5,485 nucleotides of DNA. Origin: Lysobacterales bacterium. Lineage in GTDB: Bacteria; Pseudomonadota; Gammaproteobacteria; Xanthomonadales; Marinicellaceae. Positions 1 through 5,223 of this stretch are shown here, in pieces. Below the pieces are notes generated by a model that was given only the letters and a program-made list of their open reading frames with translations, did no database searches and had not been told where the DNA came from. Numbering within the stretch: the first letter of the stretch is position 1; each line of letters opens with the position of its first letter. The DNA lies in NCBI GenBank assembly GCA_026990095.1, contig JALSIL010000053.1, forward strand, positions 1-5,485, given 5' to 3'. The position numbers and the translations under genes were made by a program.

Positions 1-1
1 G

Positions 2-511
2 CTTTTTGCTTGTAACGGTATTTTATTTAACCACGAATCAGAATTACGTCCAGCTTCGTTTGTTAGCAAAAAAATATGTAACAACGTTGCTCGCCTAGTA
101 AAAAATGGCGGCAAACCACTCACTCTTGGCAATATTGAAGCGAAAAAAGACTGGGGTTATGCACCCGATTACGTCAAAATCATACATGAGATTATGCGGC
201 AAAAAAATGCTCAAGATTTCAATGTTTCAACCAACAAGCTGCATTCGGTAAAAGACATGGTAAATGCGGCATTTTCTGCCCTAAATTATGAGATTTCTTG
301 GCAGGGTAAAGGCATAAAAACTCAAGCCATTAACTCTGCAGGCGATACCGTGGTTAGCATAAATGAAAAATACTTTAGACCACTTGATAACCGCTTTTTA
401 CGTGGAGACAACCGTAAAATCAAACAATTCATGCAAAACCACAGCCAAACACCTTTTACTCAATGGGTTAAGTCCATGACCCTGAATGAATACAAGCTGT
501 TAAATCAGTAG
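2..511 (+). CDS. gmd: GDP-mannose 4,6-dehydratase-like protein, C-terminal part (5' end outside window)
   Basis: This is the last 169 residues of a short-chain dehydratase/epimerase of the GDP-mannose 4,6-dehydratase type. The family converts GDP-mannose to GDP-4-keto-6-deoxymannose in the cytoplasm, using bound NADP, for fucose, rhamnose or related surface sugars. The frame is open from the window edge and begins LFACNGILFNHES, the family's hallmark NHES segment. LRPASFVSKKI, LTLGNIEAKKDWGYAPDYV and HSVKDMVNAAF follow, then KYFRPLD, all at the family's usual positions. The LRP after NHES resembles the subgroup with NHESPLRPERFV rather than the classic ESPRRGETFV form, so the exact product is less certain. 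The nucleotide-binding fold and the catalytic Thr-Glu-Tyr-Lys residues lie upstream and cannot be checked. The C-terminus looks natural in length. The TAG stop overlaps the left end of a small transposable element (509-740). Neighbouring genes give no pathway context. Confidence 0.85.
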   Translation, partial: LFACNGILFNHESELRPASFVSKKICNNVARLVKNGGKPLTLGNIEAKKDWGYAPDYVKIIHEIMRQKNAQDFNVSTNKLHSVKDMVNAAFSALNYEISWQGKGIKTQAINSAGDTVVSINEKYFRPLDNRFLRGDNRKIKQFMQNHSQTPFTQWVKSMTLNEYKLLNQ

Positions 512-528
512 AGACCTTTCCACAACTC
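509..528 (+). repeat. Left terminal inverted repeat of the MITE
   Basis: TAGAGACCTTTCCACAACTC matches the right end with mismatches at positions 12, 15 and 18. The first TA is the putative target duplication and also the first two bases of the gmd stop codon. Confidence 0.75.
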
Positions 529-582
529 GTGGAACGCGTTAAAAAGTTGCAAAAAGCACCACTCATCGTTAAAAAACTCGCA

Positions 583-666
583 AAAATCCTTCTGGAAAGG
601 ATTTTCACGCTAGCCCACGCATGTGGGTGAGTATCATGGATGATACGAATAAATAGCGAGCTATTT
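583..666. repeat. Run of four short hairpins inside the MITE
   Basis: Four perfect inverted repeats follow one another. They are AAAATCCTT/AAGGATTTT (583-591 with 597-605), CCCAC/GTGGG (614-618 with 623-627), GTATCAT/ATGATAC (631-637 with 640-646) and AAATAGC/GCTATTT (651-657 with 660-666). Loops are 2-5 nt and the gaps between hairpins 4-8 nt. A fifth, weaker one, CCAC/GTGG, lies at 520-532. The transcript would fold as beads of small stem-loops on either strand. Confidence 0.7.
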
Positions 667-678
667 GACTCTTTTTTT
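651..678 (+). terminator. Possible terminator for gmd carried by the MITE
   Basis: The stem AAATAGC/GCTATTT (651-666, 2-nt loop) is followed five bases later by seven T residues (672-678), with more T-runs at 692-697 and 703-708. The stem is AT-rich and the gap to the T-tract is longer than usual, so efficiency is doubtful. No other terminator candidate lies between gmd and the btuB promoter. Confidence 0.35.
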
Positions 679-720
679 GACTTGATTGATGCTTTTTTCA
701 TTCTTTTTTCCACTGTCCCA

Positions 721-740
721 GAATTATGCAAAGGTCTCTA
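721..740 (-). repeat. Right terminal inverted repeat of the MITE
   Basis: Read on the - strand this is TAGAGACCTTTGCATAATTC, 17/20 identical to the left end. The outermost TA (739-740) is followed by G741, so the uninterrupted site would read CAG-TAG-CAT. Confidence 0.75.
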
Positions 741-783
741 GCATTAAATTGTAACTTTTAGTCGCTATTTAACTTTTTTTTCA

Positions 784-812
784 TTGAGAACACTCGACTG
801 CATGCTTACAAT
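784..812 (+). promoter_or_regulatory. Sigma-70 type promoter of the riboswitch-btuB transcript
   Basis: The -35 box is TTGAGA (784-789) and the -10 box TACAAT (807-812). Each matches the consensus at 5 of 6 positions, with an optimal 17-bp spacer. Transcription would begin near 819, about 16 bases before the first riboswitch helix, which is the expected arrangement. It lies outside the MITE, 44 bp past its right end, so btuB has its own promoter. Confidence 0.6.
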
Positions 813-834
813 GCACCCAAGTAAGACCTCAATC

Positions 835-994
835 AAATAGGTGCCAAATTAATTTTTGGTGAAAAGGGAATCTGGTTAAAATCCAGAACTACCCCCGTAA
901 CGGTAATAAAGTATATTTTTAACAAAAGCCACTGAAAGCAATTTTGGGAAGGCGTTAAAAAAACAAGCTTTAAAGTCCGGAGACCTGCCTATTT
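835..994 (+). ncRNA. Cobalamin (vitamin B12) riboswitch aptamer
   Basis: The conserved cobalamin riboswitch blocks appear in order: AATAGGTGCC (836-845), AAGGGAATC (864-872), CCCCCGTAACGGTAA (892-906), the B12 box AGCCACTG (927-934), GGGAAGGCG (946-954) and GTCCGGAGACCTGCC (975-989). The closing helix is AAATAGG (835-841) with CCTATTT (988-994). Inner stems TCTGG/CCAGA (871-875 with 883-887) and TACC/GGTA (890-893 with 902-905) can form. The presence of GGGAAGGCG after the B12 box suggests the larger class-I type, but ligand preference (adenosyl, methyl or hydroxo form) cannot be read with confidence. It lies in the btuB leader and is expected to turn the gene off when cobalamin is bound. Confidence 0.95.
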
Positions 995-1013
995 TTTTAT
1001 ATTAATCAACAAA

Positions 1014-1032
1014 GTCGCGGTGGGCGACGGAG
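1014..1032 (+). promoter_or_regulatory. Riboswitch expression platform: regulatory hairpin abutting the btuB RBS
   Basis: GTCGC (1014-1018) pairs with GCGAC (1024-1028) around the loop GGTGG. The Shine-Dalgarno GGAG (1029-1032) starts at the next base and lies six bases before the ATG. The C-rich aptamer loop CCCGTAAC (894-901) can pair with the G-rich stretch GTGGG (1020-1024) through three G-C pairs plus wobbles. That is the known kissing-loop logic of cobalamin riboswitches. Ligand binding would fix the hairpin and hide the RBS, giving translational control. No intrinsic terminator lies between aptamer and gene. Confidence 0.65.
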
Positions 1033-1038
1033 AATAAA

Positions 1039-2850
1039 ATGAAAACAAGCAAACTTTTGTCGTTATCTACGGCATTATTATTCACACTCAACTCTCATGC
1101 CGATGAAGACAAGACGCAACTCGATGATACTATAGTTACCGCTTCACGTTATGAACAATCCCAAAACGATATCATTCCATCGGTCACTGTTATAGACCGA
1201 GAAGATATTTTAAACCTACAGGCCAACAGTATTGTTGACCTTTTAGTGCTACAGCAAGGCATAGACGTGGCTCGCTCTGGTGGAAATGGCACACAAACCA
1301 GCGTTTTTATGCGTGGCACAAATTCAAATCATGCTTTAGTCTTAATTGATGGTGTGCGAGCTTCTTCCTCCTTTACTGGAAGTTTTGCCTGGGAAAACCT
1401 ACCAGTCTCACAAATCGAACGTGTTGAAATTGTCCGTGGAACACGAGTCAGTTATTACGGCTCAGATGCCATTGGCGGTGTTATCAATATTATAACTCGC
1501 AAACAAGATAATATGTATATCCGTTACACAGGTGGATCATTTGACAGCCATGATTTTGATATTGGCTATGGCAATTCGACTGATAAAGGGCAATATTCCA
1601 TTGTTATTGGCAGCCAAAAAACAGATGGGTTTTCGGCAACAAACGCTAATAATGCATTTTCCTATAACCCCGATAATGATGGTTATGAAAACCTGAGTTT
1701 AAACCTCAATGGCTCGCTAAACATGGCTAATGGGAAAATCAACTTTAACTATTTAGAGACTAAATCAGACATTGATTTTGATTCCTTTTATGAAGTTGGA
1801 AACTCTGATTCAAGTCAACGCGTAATTAAATTGGCATGGCAAGGTCAAATACTCAACGGTTGGAATACAGAAGTTGCCTTAAGTCACAATAAAAACAGTT
1901 TAACAACCAAGGTGTTCTCCAATGGCTTTAACTCCGATAGAAATACATTCGATATTTTATTAAATAAGCGAATCGATACCAATCACATTGGCTTAGGCGT
2001 GAGTTATCGCCAAGAAAATTCAGAATTACAAAACAAGCTGGTTACTGCTTTAAATTACAGTAATTCGCGAAACAATTTAGGCATATTTGCCAATTGGCAG
2101 GGTTCGTTTGCCAATAATATTTTCTCGGTCAGTGGGCGATACGATGACAACAATGTCTATGGAGCTGATACCTCTGCCGATGTCAGTTGGGCGTATAAAT
2201 TTTCAAATTCGTCACTAGTCAACTTATCTGTTGGTTCTGCTTTTCACGCCCCCAGTTTGAATGAATTATTTTCACCCTATGTTAATTTTCAATCCTTTGA
2301 AGGCAACCCCGATTTAAAGCCAGAAGAATCCTTAAATTATGAAATTGCTTATAAGTTACCCATTAATGAAAGCCACAGCATCGCCTTTAATGCCTTTTAT
2401 TACAAAATTGACAACTTAATTGATTATCAAGGTTCAACGTTTAAACCTGTAAATGTTAATAAATCCACTATTAAAGGGCTTGAAGTCAATTATAATTTAA
2501 CGGTTGATGACTTGAAAATCAACATCAATGCCACCCATCAAGATGCCAATAATGACCAAACAGATACACCATTATTGCGCCGACCTGATAACAAAATTAA
2601 TTTTAGTGTCGATAAGTTCTATAATAAATTTTCAATTGGCTCGAGTGTTCGTTATGCTTCAAAAAATTACGATTTTGGTACAGAACTCGATGGTTATACG
2701 GTGATTGATTTACGTGCAGCGTATAAACTCGATGATAACTGGCGCATGGCATTGAAGGTTGAAAACGCCACAGATAAAGAGTATCAAGTCATTAATGGTT
2801 ACAACACATCGCCAGCAGCAGGCTATCTAACCATTGAATGGAATCAGTAA
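1039..2850 (+). CDS. btuB: TonB-dependent vitamin B12 outer-membrane receptor BtuB
   Basis: This 603-residue protein imports cobalamin across the outer membrane, powered by TonB-ExbB-ExbD. Residues 1-21 form a signal peptide with probable cleavage after NSHA. The TonB box region DDTIVTAS is at 29-36. The plug domain follows (about 40-155), with MRGTNSNHALVLIDGVR, QIERVEIVRG, YGSDAIGGVINIITRK and the usual spacing. The rest is a 22-strand beta-barrel with alternating aromatic residues, including GSAFHAPSLNELF, GNPDLKPEESLNYEIAY and the C-terminal NATDKEYQVINGYNTSPAAGY motif. Length is close to E. coli BtuB (614). The start is fixed by the signal peptide and GGAG six bases upstream. The cobalamin riboswitch in the leader supports B12 rather than siderophore as substrate. 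The chain ends TIEWNQ instead of the usual terminal Phe. No btuCDF or other B12 genes are adjacent. Confidence 0.93.
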   Translation: MKTSKLLSLSTALLFTLNSHADEDKTQLDDTIVTASRYEQSQNDIIPSVTVIDREDILNLQANSIVDLLVLQQGIDVARSGGNGTQTSVFMRGTNSNHALVLIDGVRASSSFTGSFAWENLPVSQIERVEIVRGTRVSYYGSDAIGGVINIITRKQDNMYIRYTGGSFDSHDFDIGYGNSTDKGQYSIVIGSQKTDGFSATNANNAFSYNPDNDGYENLSLNLNGSLNMANGKINFNYLETKSDIDFDSFYEVGNSDSSQRVIKLAWQGQILNGWNTEVALSHNKNSLTTKVFSNGFNSDRNTFDILLNKRIDTNHIGLGVSYRQENSELQNKLVTALNYSNSRNNLGIFANWQGSFANNIFSVSGRYDDNNVYGADTSADVSWAYKFSNSSLVNLSVGSAFHAPSLNELFSPYVNFQSFEGNPDLKPEESLNYEIAYKLPINESHSIAFNAFYYKIDNLIDYQGSTFKPVNVNKSTIKGLEVNYNLTVDDLKININATHQDANNDQTDTPLLRRPDNKINFSVDKFYNKFSIGSSVRYASKNYDFGTELDGYTVIDLRAAYKLDDNWRMALKVENATDKEYQVINGYNTSPAAGYLTIEWNQ

Positions 2851-2863
2851 GATAGAAACATTT

Positions 2864-2895
2864 AAAAAAGGGTCTTGGCAGACCCTTTTTTATTT
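2864..2895 (+). terminator. Rho-independent terminator of btuB
   Basis: AAAAAAGGGTCT (2864-2875) and AGACCCTTTTTT (2880-2891) form a perfect 12-bp stem with a TGGC tetraloop, starting 13 bases after the stop codon. The T-run continues as TATTT. The mirrored A-run means it could also stop transcription arriving on the - strand. Confidence 0.92.
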
Positions 2896-2967
2896 TCCAT
2901 TAATTACCCTATTTAAGAAACACCAAAATTTATTATAAGGGTCACTAAGAATACTTTTCATTTGGCC

Positions 2968-3048
2968 TTAAACATCATTGGATTCCTTGGTTAATTTGGT
3001 AATATAACCATACAAGGCTTCTTCACGGACTTCGTTTATGGAATACTT
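2968..3048 (-). pseudogene. Possible relic: C-terminal end of an unidentified gene
   Basis: On the - strand this reads KYSINEVREEALYGYITKLT, then KESNDV and a TAA stop, directly after an in-frame TAG. The composition (charged, amphipathic, few rare residues) looks more like protein than the random frames around it, but there is no ATG and only 26 codons. I do not recognise the family. It may be the tail of a decayed gene; a chance open frame is equally possible. Confidence 0.2.
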
Positions 3049-3107
3049 CTAAAAAAAACAATTATAAGACATTTTCTTGGGTTGCTAGACGTGCTAAGGG
3101 GTTGTGC

Positions 3108-3128
3108 TGATGTGTTTTGACCTGTCAA
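3108..3128 (+). repeat. Dispersed direct repeat, copy 1, with palindromic core
   Basis: TGATGTGTTTTGACCTGTCA plus one A matches 5074-5094 at 19 of 21 positions. The core TTTGAC-CT-GTCAAA (3116-3129) is a perfect 6-bp-arm palindrome in this copy. A further GGGTTG lies just upstream in both copies, at different spacing. Confidence 0.6.
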
Positions 3129-3167
3129 ACCATTTCCTATAAATAATCCTACTTTTGATTTTGTTTT

Positions 3168-3214
3168 CACTATCGGAATTTAGGTAATAGGTATTTTCCT
3201 ACAAATTGATAGTG
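3168..3214. repeat. Imperfect inverted repeat upstream of the ubiK promoter
   Basis: CACTATC (3168-3174) and GATAGTG (3208-3214) are perfect 7-bp arms. Pairing can continue inward through AATTT/AAATT and AGG/CCT with small bulges. It ends nine bases before the proposed -35 region, so it could be an operator or DNA-level structure. It would not be in the ubiK transcript if the promoter below is right. Confidence 0.35.
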
Positions 3215-3223
3215 ACTTTCTGA

Positions 3224-3251
3224 TTCTTAACTTTTGTTAATGTGTTAAAAT
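3224..3251 (+). promoter_or_regulatory. Extended -10 promoter for ubiK-comM
   Basis: TGT-TAAAAT (3243-3251) is an extended -10 element with five of six consensus bases in the hexamer. The -35 region TTCTTA (3224-3229) is weak, at 16-bp spacing, as is common for TGn promoters. Transcription would begin near 3258, leaving a leader of about 25 bases. Confidence 0.5.
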
Positions 3252-3282
3252 AGCGGCATTATTTAATTCAATAAAGACAATT

Positions 3283-3522
3283 ATGATTAAACCACAAGCC
3301 GTAGAAGATGTTGTTAGTAAAATTGGGGAGTTGATTCCTCAAGACCTTAAAACCATTCGCGATGAGTTTCACACCAATGCCAAGGCGGTTTTGGTCGCTG
3401 GATTAAAAAAGATGGACTTAGTCACGCGCGAAGAGTTTGATGTGCAGAAGGCGGTTTTGGCTAAAACACGTGAAAAACTTAAGATGCTTGAAACTGAGCT
3501 GAAGAACTTAAAAAAGTCATAA
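3283..3522 (+). CDS. ubiK: Ubiquinone biosynthesis accessory factor UbiK (YqiC/BMFP family)
   Basis: This 79-residue protein is of the BMFP (formerly YqiC) family. In E. coli, UbiK assists the soluble ubiquinone-synthesis complex with UbiJ and is needed for aerobic ubiquinone production; it forms coiled-coil oligomers and associates with membranes. The family signature is clear: MIKPQAVEDVVSKIGELIP at the N-terminus, a central helix ending LKKMDLVTREEFDVQ (about 42-55), then VLAKTREKLKMLETELKNL as a coiled coil. The protein is shorter than E. coli UbiK (96 residues) because the Pro-rich tail is missing. The start is the first ATG and gives the canonical MI.P beginning, although the ribosome site before it (AAAGA) is weak. 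comM begins 23 bp downstream on the same strand, so the two are probably co-transcribed although their functions are unrelated. Confidence 0.88.
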   Translation: MIKPQAVEDVVSKIGELIPQDLKTIRDEFHTNAKAVLVAGLKKMDLVTREEFDVQKAVLAKTREKLKMLETELKNLKKS

Positions 3523-3545
3523 AATAAAAGGATATAGAAACAAGG

Positions 3546-5054
3546 ATGTCAAAATTAGCTATAGTCTATTCGCGTGCACAAGATGGCATTAAAGCACCAT
3601 TGGTTCGGGTCGAAGTGCATTTATCTAAGGGCTTACCTGGTCTAAATATCGTAGGCTTGCCTGAAACGGCAGTTAAGGAAAGTAAGGACAGGGTTCGAGC
3701 CGCCATCATTAATAGTAACTTAGATTTTCCGCAGCAACGCATCACTATAAACCTTTCTCCTGCTGATTTACCGAAAGAAGGTGGACGTTTTGACTTGCCT
3801 ATTGCTATTGGTATTTTGGCAGCATCAGGGCAAGTTTCTGGTGATAGATTAACTGAGTCGGAGTTTGTTGGTGAGTTATCTTTGGGTGGTGAACTGCGCT
3901 CAATTAAAGGTGTGTTACCTATTGCCATAGAAACATTCCAATCTAATCGGGTTTTGGTGGTTCCATTTGACAATGGTTGTGAAGCCGCTTTGATTAGCAC
4001 TGGCATTTGCAAAACAGCTTTGAATTTAATCGAAGTGTGTGCATGGTTAAATCAACTATCTGCTTTGCCACAAGCCAAAACCATTGTAAGACCTAATAAA
4101 ATTACTTGTGCTGATTTGTCCGAAGTTAAGGGTCAGTTCCAAGCCAAAAGAGCTTTGGAAATTGCCGCTGCTGGTTCGCACAATTTGCTATTTATTGGTC
4201 CTCCTGGTACAGGTAAAACCATGTTAGCTAGCCGTTTGTCGGGGATAATGCCAGCATTAACAGAAAATCAAGCCATTGAATCTGCGGCTATTGCCTCTAT
4301 TTCAGGACAAGGCTTTGATATTAACAATTGGTTTGTTCCGCCTTTTCGTGCGCCTCATCATACCGCTTCCGCGGTGGCTTTAGTGGGTGGTGGTTCCAAC
4401 CCAAAACCAGGTGAAATTAGCCTTTCTCATCAAGGGGTTTTATTTCTTGATGAATTGCCGGAATTTTCTCGTCATGTTTTGGAGGTTTTGCGTGAACCGA
4501 TGGAATCGGGGAAAATTACCATTTCTCGTGCCGCTCGACAAGCGGAATTTCCTGCTAAGTTTCAGTTAATTGCGGCAATGAATCCTTGTCCGTGCGGGTT
4601 TCTGGGTGATAAAGAGCGTGATTGCTCGTGTTCTCAAACACAAATCGAACGTTATCGAGCCAAAGTATCAGGTCCTTTGTTAGATAGGATTGATATGCAC
4701 GTTGAGGTATCGCGTATTGCCTATAAAGAGTTGCGAAAAAAAAGCTCGGGCACTGAATCAAGTAGTGCGGTAAAAAAACGGGTAGAACTAGCAAGAAATA
4801 TCCAATTAGATCGAAACCAAAGAAAAACCAATGCAGATTTATCTAATCAAGAAATGGACATGTATTTGAATATTCCTGAAGAAAATTTAGTTATGCTAGA
4901 GTCTATAGTGGAGAAACTTAAACTCTCAGCTCGTGCTTATCACCGCATTTTGAAGGTCGCTCGAACAATTGCAGATTTAGAAAAAAGCTCAAGCATTGAA
5001 AAAAAACATGTGCTAGAAGCCATTACCTACCGCTGTTTGGATAGAGTAATCTAA
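3546..5054 (+). CDS. comM: ComM (YifB) Mg-chelatase-like AAA+ ATPase, natural-transformation branch-migration helicase
   Basis: This 502-residue protein is of the YifB/ComM family. In Vibrio cholerae and Haemophilus, ComM is a hexameric helicase that extends the D-loop when transforming DNA is integrated; it acts in the cytoplasm on RecA-made intermediates. Domains in order are an N-terminal Lon-like/ChlI domain (about 20-165, with GLPGLNIVGLPETAVKESKDR and NLSPADLPKEGGRFDLPIA), an AAA+ module (about 190-395) and the Mg-chelatase C-terminal helical domain (about 400-500). Walker A is GPPGTGKT (218-225), Walker B LFLDE with D302-E303, sensor Asn346 and arginine finger GPLLDRID (R381). Four cysteines, CPC (348, 350) and CSC (360, 362), form the family's conserved pair of CxC motifs. 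All ATPase residues are intact and length is normal. AAAAGGA (3526-3532) is the likely RBS, 13 bases upstream. No terminator is evident downstream. Confidence 0.95.
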   Translation: MSKLAIVYSRAQDGIKAPLVRVEVHLSKGLPGLNIVGLPETAVKESKDRVRAAIINSNLDFPQQRITINLSPADLPKEGGRFDLPIAIGILAASGQVSGDRLTESEFVGELSLGGELRSIKGVLPIAIETFQSNRVLVVPFDNGCEAALISTGICKTALNLIEVCAWLNQLSALPQAKTIVRPNKITCADLSEVKGQFQAKRALEIAAAGSHNLLFIGPPGTGKTMLASRLSGIMPALTENQAIESAAIASISGQGFDINNWFVPPFRAPHHTASAVALVGGGSNPKPGEISLSHQGVLFLDELPEFSRHVLEVLREPMESGKITISRAARQAEFPAKFQLIAAMNPCPCGFLGDKERDCSCSQTQIERYRAKVSGPLLDRIDMHVEVSRIAYKELRKKSSGTESSSAVKKRVELARNIQLDRNQRKTNADLSNQEMDMYLNIPEENLVMLESIVEKLKLSARAYHRILKVARTIADLEKSSSIEKKHVLEAITYRCLDRVI

Positions 5055-5073
5055 ACGGTATAAGCCGCAGGGT

Positions 5074-5094
5074 TGATATGTTTTGACCTGTTAA
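5074..5094 (+). repeat. Dispersed direct repeat, copy 2
   Basis: TGATATGTTTTGACCTGTTA plus one A matches copy 1 at 3108-3128 with two substitutions. One substitution weakens the palindrome to TTGAC-CT-GTTAA. It begins 19 bases after the comM stop codon, so the two copies bracket the ubiK-comM unit. Confidence 0.6.
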
Positions 5095-5137
5095 GTTTAA
5101 ATACATAATTTCACATGTTCTAGTCTTTAATCTCCAA

Positions 5138-5157
5138 AACAATCCCATTGTTGATTT
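5138..5157 (+). terminator. Weak candidate terminator downstream of comM
   Basis: AACAAT (5138-5143) and ATTGTT (5147-5152) form a 6-bp stem with a CCC loop, followed by GATTTTAT. The stem is AT-rich and the T-run is only four bases, so this is a marginal call. It is nonetheless the best stem-and-T arrangement after comM. Confidence 0.2.
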
Positions 5158-5223
5158 TATCTATCATAAAATTGTACTAAATAGTAGTTTACGACAATTG
5201 TCATGCTGATATTCGTGTATTGG

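Larger units (their letters stand above)
509..740. mobile_element. MITE-like non-autonomous element with TA target duplication
   Basis: The outer 11 bp, TAGAGACCTTT at 509-519 and AAAGGTCTCTA at 730-740, are perfect inverted repeats. The match extends to 17 of 20 positions (509-528 against 721-740). Taking the outermost TA on each side as a 2-bp target duplication, the element is 511-738 and starts GAGACCTTT. No transposase is encoded: the interior is hairpins and homopolymer runs. A TA duplication with GAG-type ends fits IS5-family (IS427-like) or IS630/Tc1-mariner mobilisation; which one is inference. An open - strand frame crosses the whole element, but it runs on into gmd, has only a TTG or internal ATG start and translates the palindromes, so I do not call it a gene. 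Confidence 0.75.
2892..3223. other. Gene-free spacer between btuB and ubiK
   Basis: I see no intact gene in these 330 bases. They hold a 26-codon gene-like frame on the - strand (2968-3048), the first copy of a dispersed repeat (3108-3128), and two imperfect hairpins. The first hairpin is CCTTG/CAAGG (2985-2989 with 3013-3017) with GTTA/TAAC inside. The second is CACTATC/GATAGTG (3168-3174 with 3208-3214). The mixture suggests decayed mobile or genic sequence rather than a designed regulatory region. Confidence 0.6.
5055..5223. other. Non-coding stretch between comM and the transposase relic
   Basis: Apart from repeat copy 2 and the weak stem-loop, this AT-rich stretch holds a perfect 10-bp palindrome, GACAATTGTC (5193-5202), and no gene. 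If the relic is an IS110-type element read leftward, this would be its 3' non-coding end, which would make copy 2 of the dispersed repeat a possible element-end sequence. Confidence 0.4.

Noticed and set aside
468..731. Open minus-strand frame of 87 codons across the MITE
   Set aside because: It starts at TTG inside a terminal repeat, translates palindromes and runs antisense into gmd. It matches no protein I recognise.
799..825. TGCAT/ATGCA and CTTAC/GTAAG inverted repeats before the riboswitch
   Set aside because: They are mutually exclusive, short and overlap the -10 box; the promoter explains the stretch better.
3116..3129. FNR/CRP-type binding site for TTTGAC-CT-GTCAAA
   Set aside because: The FNR site is TTGAT-N4-ATCAA; here the half-sites are two bases apart and end in C/G, so the spacing and bases do not fit.
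3566..4012. Open minus-strand frame of 148 codons
   Set aside because: It lies wholly antisense to the unmistakable N-terminal domain of comM and reads as low-complexity shadow sequence.
4387..4794. Two further open frames (4387-4569 on +, 4555-4794 on -)
   Set aside because: Both overlap the comM AAA+ module, whose Walker and arginine-finger motifs are intact in the main frame.
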